Source: Flavobacteriales bacterium (GTDB taxonomy: Bacteria > Bacteroidota > Bacteroidia > Flavobacteriales_E > Vicingaceae). From it: a stretch of DNA of 5,049 bases. Shown here one piece after another: positions 1 to 5,049 of this stretch (its first letter is position 1; each line of letters opens with the position of its first letter). The DNA is taken from the NCBI GenBank assembly GCA_029262915.1, contig JAJCYN010000368.1:1-5049 (forward strand), given 5' to 3'. The notes beneath the pieces are model-generated. The model was not told where the DNA came from. It searched no databases and saw nothing but the letters and a program-made list of their open reading frames with translations. The position numbers and the translations under genes are program-made.

Positions 1-304
1 CACCTACAGCATAACCAATTTGGTTGCTAGTAAAATAAACGGACCTTAAAGTGGGAGTAGAACCTATGTTTAATATGTTCCAATTATTTCCTCCATCGGT
101 AGTTTTGATAGCCATGCCATTGAAACCTGGTGAATTAAAAATATTTCCGACAGCGTATCCGTTATTTGTATCTAAAAAATGTACGTCATAAAAAGCATCG
201 TTGTTTCCAAAGCTATTCTGCAATATCCATTGAGCAGATAAATCCAATTGAAAAAAGAACGCAAATGCAATAAAAAATATTTTAGCTAAAGATTTCACTT
301 TCAT
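1..304 (-). CDS. Secreted BNR/YCF48-like beta-propeller protein, N-terminal part
   Basis: The reading frame is open on the minus strand from an ATG at 304-302 to the window edge, giving 101 complete codons. Residues 1-24 look like a Sec signal peptide: a lysine-containing start (MKVKS), a hydrophobic core rich in Phe, Ile and Ala at about 9-20, and a probable cut after L-S-A before Gln25. The mature part shows repeats of the type seen in YCF48/HCF136-like and sialidase BNR propellers. One unit reads VHFLDTNNGYAVG (41-53), followed by the blade motif IKTTDGGNNW (66-75), and a second unit starts at VYFTSNQIGYAVG (89-101). Such proteins are exported, and in Flavobacteriia many are large and carry a C-terminal type IX secretion sorting domain, but the C-terminus lies outside the window. 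The substrate or role cannot be told from this part. The start is supported by the signal peptide that follows it directly and by the lack of an upstream in-frame ATG nearby. Confidence 0.85.
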   Translation of the reverse strand, partial: MKVKSLAKIFFIAFAFFFQLDLSAQWILQNSFGNNDAFYDVHFLDTNNGYAVGNIFNSPGFNGMAIKTTDGGNNWNILNIGSTPTLRSVYFTSNQIGYAVG

Positions 305-445
305 AAAGATACAATTTTTAACCGACTCACATTTTATTTCCAAAGTGAGTTCGATTGTGAGTATTTTTAGTCAGAGGGTAAAACTTAGGGTTTTTAATAA
401 AGTTGATGATTTTTCGATAATCCTTAGAATTTACCCTACCGTATT
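305..445. other. Intergenic leader region with GTGAGT repeats
   Basis: This non-coding stretch separates the exported protein gene from the tRNA terminator. It should hold the promoter and 5' leader of the minus-strand gene, but I find no good TTTG plus TAnnTTTG pair at a sensible distance. It contains the hexamer ACTCAC at 325-330, and its complement GTGAGT at 345-350 and again at 357-362. Copies 325-330 and 345-350 could form a 6-bp hairpin in the leader about 20 bases before the start codon. Three hexamers are not enough to call an operator. Confidence 0.4.
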
Positions 446-476
446 AAAAAAGCCTTTCAGCAAAATTACCGAAAGG
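446..476 (-). terminator. Rho-independent terminator of the tRNA-Ala gene
   Basis: Read on the minus strand, the arm CCTTTCGG (476-469) pairs with CTGAAAGG (460-453) through 8 bp including one G-U pair, with an 8-base loop. A run of six U (451-446) follows after one unpaired base. It lies 11 bases past the encoded CCA end of the tRNA. On the plus strand the stem is not followed by a T run, so it works in one direction only. Confidence 0.8.
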
Positions 477-487
477 TTTGGTGTTAT

Positions 488-564
488 TGGTGGAGAATAT
501 CGGAGTCGAACCGATGACCTCTTCACTGCCAGCGAAGCGCTCTAGCCAACTGAGCTAATCCCCC
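488..564 (-). tRNA. tRNA-Ala, anticodon GGC, CCA end encoded
   Basis: The minus strand folds into a complete cloverleaf of 74 bases plus an encoded CCA at 490-488. The acceptor stem pairs GGGGGAT with ATTCTCC and carries a G3-U70 wobble, the hallmark alanine identity element. The D stem is GCTC/GAGC, the anticodon stem is CTTCG/TGAAG, and the loop is CTGGCAG, giving anticodon GGC (reads GCC and GCU codons). The T arm is ATCGG/CCGAT with loop TTCGACT, and the discriminator base is A73. The gene stands alone with its own terminator, unlike the tRNA-Ala(UGC) genes often found inside rRNA operons. Confidence 0.97.
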
Positions 565-573
565 AAAGAATCA

Positions 574-604
574 TAAAGTTATAAATTTTATATCTTTAAG
601 CAAA
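574..604 (-). promoter_or_regulatory. Candidate Bacteroidota-type promoter for tRNA-Ala
   Basis: On the minus strand TTTG (604-601) is followed after 19 bases by TAACTTTA (581-574). This matches the Bacteroidota primary sigma consensus TTTG then TAnnTTTG, with one mismatch in the last base of the -7 box. The box ends 9 bases before the first tRNA base, leaving a very short 5' leader. The -33 element lies directly before the start codon of the divergent gene at 606. The match is short and the region AT-rich, so a chance match is possible. Confidence 0.45.
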
Positions 605-605
605 T

Positions 606-1487
606 ATGTTTGATGTAAATTTTAATAATAAAATAGAGAATATATTGTCTACCATTCTTGGAAGAGGTATTTTAATTACAGCTATTAATTCCATTTCTGG
701 AGGAAGCATTAATGATGCTTATCAATTAACAACAAATCAAGGATCTTTTTTTATTAAAACGAATTATAAGGAACGTTATCCGAAAATGTTTGAAAAAGAA
801 GCCAAAGGGTTGGGAATTTTGCAAAGTACAAATGCAATACGAATTCCTAAAGTAATTGCTATTAATGAGTTTGAAAATACTTCATTTTTAATTTTAGAAT
901 ACATTGAAAGTTCAAATCCTCAACCAAATTTTTGGCAATTGTTTGGAAAGCAATTGGCAGCATTACACCAAAACACCAATGATAATTTTGGTTTGGATTA
1001 TAGTAATTATATTGGTTCGCTACTTCAACAAAATAATAAACATCAAATCTGGACAGATTTTTTCATCAACGAACGTTTACAGCCTCAACTTAAATTAGCG
1101 AGAGATGGTAATGAAATTGATGTGGCTACGATTTCTATATTTGAAAACCTCTATAAAATGTTAGACGATATTTTCCCTCAAGAACAACCTGCTTTATTGC
1201 ATGGTGATTTATGGAGTGGAAATTTTATGGTAGATGAAAAAGGAGCACCAGTAATTATGGATCCGGCAGTTTATTATGGACATCGTGAAATGGATATTGC
1301 TATGACTAAACTATTTGGAGGATTTGATGCTCAATTTTATGATACTTACAACGAGTGTTACTCATTAGAAAAAGGATGGGAGGAACGGATGGATATATGT
1401 AATCTCTATCCATTAATGGTACATGTTAATTTATTCGGGAGTGGTTATTTGGGGCAAGTAAAATCTATTTTATCAAAATTTGGTTAA
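606..1487 (+). CDS. Fructosamine kinase family protein
   Basis: This 293-residue protein has the usual length of the fructosamine/ketosamine-3-kinase family (bacterial YniA and eukaryotic FN3K relatives, aminoglycoside-phosphotransferase-like fold). The family phosphorylates sugar amines such as fructosamines or ribulosamines, and the unstable product then releases the free amine, so glycated proteins or small molecules are repaired in the cytoplasm. Visible landmarks: nucleotide loop SGGSINDAY (31-39), ATP lysine K51 in FFIKTN, probable helix-C glutamate E65 in FEKEAKGL, hinge LILEYI (95-100), catalytic HGDLWSGN (199-206) with D201 and N206, and the metal-binding family signature D219-P-A-V-Y-Y-G-H-R-E-M-D230. 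The ending GYLGQVKSIL...FG is typical, so the protein is complete. The loop has Ser34 where FN3K proteins usually carry a redox-active cysteine. The start at 606 gives a family-like N-terminus but has no Shine-Dalgarno sequence. The next gene begins 9 bases after the stop. The exact substrate is unknown. Confidence 0.93.
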   Translation: MFDVNFNNKIENILSTILGRGILITAINSISGGSINDAYQLTTNQGSFFIKTNYKERYPKMFEKEAKGLGILQSTNAIRIPKVIAINEFENTSFLILEYIESSNPQPNFWQLFGKQLAALHQNTNDNFGLDYSNYIGSLLQQNNKHQIWTDFFINERLQPQLKLARDGNEIDVATISIFENLYKMLDDIFPQEQPALLHGDLWSGNFMVDEKGAPVIMDPAVYYGHREMDIAMTKLFGGFDAQFYDTYNECYSLEKGWEERMDICNLYPLMVHVNLFGSGYLGQVKSILSKFG

Positions 1488-1496
1488 TTTAACAAA

Positions 1497-1907
1497 ATGA
1501 TATCACTAGACATTATTTATTGTTTTGGATCCAATTATGGCTATTATTCTTATCCAGATCCTATTCTTGCATTTTGTGGTTTGTTGTTAATGATCTTGAT
1601 GATTATTTTGATTATCCGACAAAAACGAGGAAAACCAGAAGAAGTGCTTTCTGATGAAGTTACTGAACATGTTGAGAGCTTTTATATTGAAAAAGACGTT
1701 TTTTTAATGGATAAGAAAGTTCCAAATCATAGAGAAGCAAATTATAAAACAGCAGATAAATCTAAATTCATCTTTATAGTTTTTGTTTTTTTATTTTTAG
1801 TTGGATTTCTTTTAGTTTTAACCCATACACCAAAAAAATATGGACCTCCAGAAATCAACCCATCGGGCTGGGATACAATCGAACAAACAAATGAATTTGA
1901 AAATTAA
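1497..1907 (+). CDS. Small two-helix membrane protein of unknown function
   Basis: I do not recognise a family for this 136-residue protein. It has two clear membrane segments at about 23-40 (ILAFCGLLLMILMIILII) and 91-109 (FIFIVFVFLFLVGFLLVLT). The loop between them, about 50 residues, is highly charged. It is basic at both membrane borders (RQKRGK at 41-46 and KTADKSK at 84-90) and more acidic in the middle. By the positive-inside rule the loop faces the cytoplasm and both ends face the periplasm. The start is rich in Tyr and the tail is Pro/Asn/Glu-rich (KKYGPPEINPSGW, then an acidic end). No catalytic motif, signal cleavage site or lipobox is seen. It lies 9 bases after the fructosamine kinase and 35 bases before the RidA-like gene on the same strand, so it is probably cotranscribed with both. 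A role as a small accessory membrane protein is only a guess. Coding status is supported by the spacing and the coherent membrane pattern. Confidence 0.75.
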   Translation: MISLDIIYCFGSNYGYYSYPDPILAFCGLLLMILMIILIIRQKRGKPEEVLSDEVTEHVESFYIEKDVFLMDKKVPNHREANYKTADKSKFIFIVFVFLFLVGFLLVLTHTPKKYGPPEINPSGWDTIEQTNEFEN

Positions 1908-1942
1908 ATACCTTACATTTGTTGTCCTAAGAGATTAAAAAT

Positions 1943-2371
1943 ATGAGTGATAACATCAATACAGAGAAAGCACCAAAGCCAATGGGGTTATACCCTCATG
2001 CACGTAAAGTGGGTAATTTATTATTTTTATCAGGTGTTGGACCACGAGCTGCAGGTTCTGGAAGTGAAGAAGCCAATATTCCGGGTTTAAAATATGATAA
2101 CAATGGCAATTACGAGACTTTTGACTTTGAAGCACAATGCCGTTCGGTTTTTGATAATGTAAAAACCATTCTAGAAGAATCAGGTTCTAGCTTTGATAAG
2201 TTGGTGGATGTTACGACTTTTTTAACCGATATGAAACGTGATTTTAAAACCTATAATCGTGTTTATGCTGAATATTTTGCAACCAATCAACCTTGTAGAA
2301 CAACTGTTGAGGTAAATGCTTTACCATCGCCTATTTCAATTGAATTAAAGTGTATTGCTACGATAGACTAA
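1943..2371 (+). CDS. RidA/YjgF-superfamily deaminase, 2-aminomuconate deaminase-like
   Basis: This 142-residue cytoplasmic protein is a complete member of the RidA (YjgF/YER057c/UK114) superfamily, which forms trimers with active sites between subunits. Classical RidA hydrolyses reactive enamine/imine intermediates made by PLP enzymes. Key positions are present: Tyr17 in GLYPHA, the SGVGPR turn (30-35), Arg119 in PCRTTVEV, and Glu134 fifteen residues later in ISIELKCIA, the same spacing as the Arg-Glu pair of E. coli RidA. The phrase FLSGVGPR, the longer insert after it (about 36-60) and the segment TTFLTDMKRDFKTYNRVYAEYF recall the 2-aminomuconate deaminase branch of tryptophan/kynurenine breakdown rather than archetypal RidA. 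No other gene of that pathway is in the window, so the substrate is left open. It is last of three tightly spaced genes and is followed by a repeat element and a terminator. The start has a weak AAGAGA stretch upstream and gives the normal family N-terminus. Confidence 0.92.
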   Translation: MSDNINTEKAPKPMGLYPHARKVGNLLFLSGVGPRAAGSGSEEANIPGLKYDNNGNYETFDFEAQCRSVFDNVKTILEESGSSFDKLVDVTTFLTDMKRDFKTYNRVYAEYFATNQPCRTTVEVNALPSPISIELKCIATID

Positions 2372-2516
2372 TGTCATTCTGAACGATATTTTGTCTTACT
2401 GAGCTTGTCGAAGTATCTACAAAATGAGGAGAAGAGTCTTTTTAAATATAAACTAGAATGATCTAATAGAAAAATAAAGATTTCTCCGTTATGCTAACGC
2501 TTCAGTCGAAATGACA
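2372..2516. repeat. Intergenic repeat element with TGTCATT/AATGACA ends
   Basis: The element starts directly after the stop codon of the RidA-like gene with TGTCATT (2372-2378) and ends with the inverse AATGACA (2510-2516), a 7-bp terminal inverted repeat around 145 bp. The left half holds CTGAGCTTGTCGAA (2399-2412) followed by GTATCT. The right half, read inward on the minus strand, goes from TTTCGACTGAAGCG to GAGAAATCT. Both halves are imperfect versions of the short mobile-like intergenic sequences that I recall being scattered in many copies through Flavobacteriia genomes. It has no coding capacity. Only one copy lies in the window, so repetition in this genome is inferred from recognising the motif. 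Confidence 0.6.
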
Positions 2517-2532
2517 GAAGCGTTATTTTTTT
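2495..2532 (+). terminator. Rho-independent terminator after the three-gene unit
   Basis: TAACGCTTC (2495-2503) pairs perfectly with GAAGCGTTA (2517-2525) to form a 9-bp stem with a 13-base loop, followed at once by seven T (2526-2532). This is a strong intrinsic terminator for the operon ending at 2371. The 5' arm and loop are made by the right end of the repeat element, and the 3' arm lies just outside it. The T run ends 27 bases before the ileS start codon. Confidence 0.85.
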
Positions 2533-2559
2533 ATTAAATTCGCATTCTTATAAAGAAAA

Positions 2560-5049
2560 ATGAGTCAGTACAAAACATATCCAAAGCTCGATTTACCAAA
2601 TGTTGCCAAAGTGGTATTGGACAAATGGGAAGCCAATAAGGTGTTTGAGAAAAGTATCTCAACAAGAGAGGGAGCAACTCCTTATGTTTTTTATGAAGGA
2701 CCTGCTTCAGTTAATGGGTTACCTGGTATTCACCACGTAATGGGAAGGGCGATAAAAGATATTTTTTGTCGTTACAAAACCTTAAAAGGTTTTCAGGTAA
2801 AGCGTAAAGTTGGGTGGGATACTCATGGACTCCCTGTTGAATTGGGAGTGGAAAAAGCGTTAGGAATTACTAAAGAAGATATTGGCAAATCAATCTCTGT
2901 TGACGAGTACAATAAAGCTTGTCGCGAATCTGTTTCTAAATATACTGCTATTTGGAAGGATTTAACCGATAAGATGGGTTATTGGGTAGATATGGATGAC
3001 CCTTATGTTACCTATGAAAATAAATACATGGAAACTGTTTGGTGGTTGTTAGGGCAACTTTATCAAAAAGGATTGATGTATAAAGGGTATACCATTCAAC
3101 CTTATTCACCTGCTGCTGGAACGGGCTTAAGTTCTCACGAAATCAACCAACCCGGTTGCTACCAAGATGTAAAAGATACTACCGCGGTTGCTCAGTTTAA
3201 AATAAAAGATACTTCCAAACTTGGTGTTGAAGAAGCACATTTTTTAGCTTGGACAACCACCCCTTGGACATTACCATCAAATACCGCTTTAGCTGTTGGG
3301 AATAAAATTGATTATGTATTGGTTAAATCCTTCAATCAATATACTAGGCTAAGTTGTAATTTTTTAGTCGCTAAAGATTTGTATGGGAGACATTTTTTTA
3401 AGTATAAAAAAATTAATGCTTTAGCTGGTGCTAGTTCAAATCCAATTGAAGATATTTTCGAATTCTATCTTGCTAATGAAAATTTATTTTTAACTGAAGA
3501 TATTGAAGAAATTCATAAAACATGGTGGCAACAGTGTTTTATGGATGGGCAAAAAGTTGTTGGTGAAATTATAAAAGAATTCAAAGGATCAGATCTAGTA
3601 GGTATTCAATACGAACAACTCTTACCTTACGCCTTACCTCATGAAAATGCTGATAAGGCTTTTCAAGTAGTTGCAGGAGATTTTGTAACTACAGAGGATG
3701 GTACTGGAATCGTTCATATTGCTCCAACATTTGGGCAGGATGACGCTCAAGTAGCTAAAGAAGCAGGTATTCCTGCGATGTTGGTAAAAGATGATAACGG
3801 GAATTTAGTTCCATTGGTTGATTTACAAGGTAGATTCAGACCAGAAATGGGTGAGTTCGCGGGAATGTACGTGAAGAACGAATATTACAATGAAGGGGAA
3901 GCACCAGAAAAATCTGTTGATGTACAAATTGCCATCAAATTAAAAGAAGAGAATAAAGCATTTAATGTTTCAAAATACGAGCACAGTTATCCACATTGCT
4001 GGAGAACAGATAAGCCGGTTTTGTATTACCCCTTAGATTCTTGGTTCATTAAATCAACTGCTGTAAAAGATAGATTGATTGAACTGAATAAAACGATTAA
4101 CTGGAAACCAGAAAGTACCGGAACTGGCCGTTTTGGTAATTGGTTAGAAAACTTAAACGATTGGAACTTATCTCGTTCACGTTATTGGGGTATCCCAATT
4201 CCAATCTGGAGAACAGAAGAAGGAGATGAGGAAATTTGTATTTCTTCGGTGGAACAATTAAAAACTGAGGTAGAAAAATCTATCACAGCAGGGTTAATGT
4301 CTGAAAGTCCGTTAGCCAATTTTGTTGTTGGAGATATGAGTAAGGAAAACTATGATACTTTTGATTTGCATAAAAATTATGTAGATGAAATTACTTTAGT
4401 TTCGGCTTCTGGTAAACCAATGAAAAGAGAGTCAGACCTAATTGATGTTTGGTTCGATTCAGGTTCTATGCCTTATGCACAACAACATTATCCTTTTGAG
4501 AATAAAGAAGAAATAGACAATAATAAGTTCTTTCCGGCAGATTTTATTGCCGAAGGAGTTGATCAAACTAGAGGTTGGTTTTTTACTTTACATGCTATCG
4601 GAACAATGGTTTTTGATTCTGTTGCCTATAAAAATGTAGTATCTAATGGATTAGTTTTAGATAAGAACGGACAAAAAATGAGTAAGCGTTTAGGTAATGC
4701 TGCTGATCCGTTTGAAACTTTAGGAAAATATGGTGCTGATGCTACACGCTGGTATATGATTACCAATGCTCAGCCTTGGGATAATCTTAAATTTGATTTA
4801 GAGGGAATAGCTGAAGTTCAACGTAAATTCTTTGGAACCTTATATAACACTTATGGTTTCTTTGCATTATATGCTAATTTAGATGGATTTACCTATTTAG
4901 AAGATGAGGTTGCTATAAATGAAAGACCAGAAATTGATAGATGGATTATATCAAAACTTAATTCCTTAATTGTAGCTGTTGATGGTTTTTATGCAGATTA
5001 TGAACCAACAAAAGCAGGTAGGGCAATTCAAGATTTTGTAAATGATGAA
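2560..5049 (+). CDS. ileS: Isoleucyl-tRNA synthetase, type 2-like, C-terminus outside the window
   Basis: The frame is open for 830 codons from the ATG at 2560 to the right edge. The enzyme charges tRNA-Ile with isoleucine in the cytoplasm and is a class I synthetase. Landmarks in order: GPASVNGLPGIHH (47-59) with the signature motif as G56-I-H-H59 instead of H-x-G-H, then GWDTHGLPVE (85-94). The CP1 editing domain carries AWTTTPWTLPSN (230-241), the threonine-rich editing site, and GTGIVHIAPTFGQDD (381-395) with the conserved aspartates. Next come LSRSRYWGIPIPIW (537-550), VWFDSGSMPYA (630-640), EGVDQTRGWF (665-674) and KMSKR (706-710). The tail from about 790 begins the anticodon-binding domain. 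Bacteroidota enzymes of this eukaryote-like type run to roughly 1,100 residues, so some 300 residues are missing at the window edge. The segment at about 282-340 in the editing domain looks long. The start lacks a strong Shine-Dalgarno sequence (AAAGAAAA before ATG), and the family-typical N-terminus supports it. Confidence 0.97.
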   Translation, partial: MSQYKTYPKLDLPNVAKVVLDKWEANKVFEKSISTREGATPYVFYEGPASVNGLPGIHHVMGRAIKDIFCRYKTLKGFQVKRKVGWDTHGLPVELGVEKALGITKEDIGKSISVDEYNKACRESVSKYTAIWKDLTDKMGYWVDMDDPYVTYENKYMETVWWLLGQLYQKGLMYKGYTIQPYSPAAGTGLSSHEINQPGCYQDVKDTTAVAQFKIKDTSKLGVEEAHFLAWTTTPWTLPSNTALAVGNKIDYVLVKSFNQYTRLSCNFLVAKDLYGRHFFKYKKINALAGASSNPIEDIFEFYLANENLFLTEDIEEIHKTWWQQCFMDGQKVVGEIIKEFKGSDLVGIQYEQLLPYALPHENADKAFQVVAGDFVTTEDGTGIVHIAPTFGQDDAQVAKEAGIPAMLVKDDNGNLVPLVDLQGRFRPEMGEFAGMYVKNEYYNEGEAPEKSVDVQIAIKLKEENKAFNVSKYEHSYPHCWRTDKPVLYYPLDSWFIKSTAVKDRLIELNKTINWKPESTGTGRFGNWLENLNDWNLSRSRYWGIPIPIWRTEEGDEEICISSVEQLKTEVEKSITAGLMSESPLANFVVGDMSKENYDTFDLHKNYVDEITLVSASGKPMKRESDLIDVWFDSGSMPYAQQHYPFENKEEIDNNKFFPADFIAEGVDQTRGWFFTLHAIGTMVFDSVAYKNVVSNGLVLDKNGQKMSKRLGNAADPFETLGKYGADATRWYMITNAQPWDNLKFDLEGIAEVQRKFFGTLYNTYGFFALYANLDGFTYLEDEVAINERPEIDRWIISKLNSLIVAVDGFYADYEPTKAGRAIQDFVNDE

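Noticed and set aside
304..311. TATCTTTA on the minus strand as a promoter -7 box for the exported propeller gene
   Set aside because: It overlaps the start codon, so transcription would begin inside the coding region, and no TTTG lies at the right distance upstream.
345..545. Plus-strand 66-codon open frame
   Set aside because: It runs through the tRNA-Ala gene and its terminator on the opposite strand and has no recognisable protein features.
591..598. TATCTTTA on the plus strand as a firm promoter for the fructosamine kinase
   Set aside because: It fits the -7 box with one mismatch, but no TTTG or TTG is found 17-23 bases upstream, so it is mentioned only as a possibility.
904..1098. 64-codon frame inside the fructosamine kinase gene
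   Set aside because: It is a shifted-frame shadow of a well-conserved coding region, with AT-rich low-complexity translation.
2372..2516. Small transposon or insertion sequence remnant, or CRISPR-like repeat
   Set aside because: There is no coding content, no target-site duplication that I can see and no regularly spaced direct repeats. It fits a short intergenic repeat better.
2372..2559. T-box or other riboswitch controlling ileS
   Set aside because: No T-box sequence or specifier-loop structure is visible. The region is explained by the repeat and the terminator.

Overview
The window looks like a piece of chromosome from a member of the Bacteroidota, most likely the class Flavobacteriia. 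The reasons are the AT-rich sequence with AT-biased codon use, starts without convincing Shine-Dalgarno sequences, a TTTG / TAnnTTTG-like promoter candidate, the familiar intergenic motif CTGAGCTTGTCGAA, and the style of the encoded proteins. It reads as ordinary housekeeping chromosome. I see no mobile element, phage gene or CRISPR array.

Layout: (1) Positions 1-304, minus strand: the N-terminus of an exported BNR/YCF48-type beta-propeller protein that runs off the left edge. (2) Positions 305-445: leader and intergenic DNA with small GTGAGT repeats. (3) Positions 446-604, minus strand: a self-contained tRNA-Ala(GGC) unit with its own candidate promoter, an encoded CCA end and a rho-independent terminator. 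(4) Positions 606-2371, plus strand: three tightly spaced genes, a fructosamine-kinase-family protein, a small two-helix membrane protein of unknown function and a RidA-superfamily deaminase. (5) Positions 2372-2532: an intergenic repeat element with TGTCATT/AATGACA ends, whose right end lies in the loop of a strong terminator. (6) From 2560 to the right edge, plus strand: the first 830 codons of isoleucyl-tRNA synthetase (ileS), truncated only by the window.

Working together: the fructosamine kinase (removal of sugar adducts from amines) and the RidA-type protein (hydrolysis of reactive enamine/imine species, or 2-aminomuconate deamination) probably share a transcript. They could form a small metabolite- or protein-damage repair unit, but this is inference. 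The most notable molecular detail is in IleRS, where the class I HIGH signature reads G-I-H-H, the swapped form known from some type 2 IleRS enzymes with very high mupirocin resistance. I did not find convincing evidence of a wholly new system.
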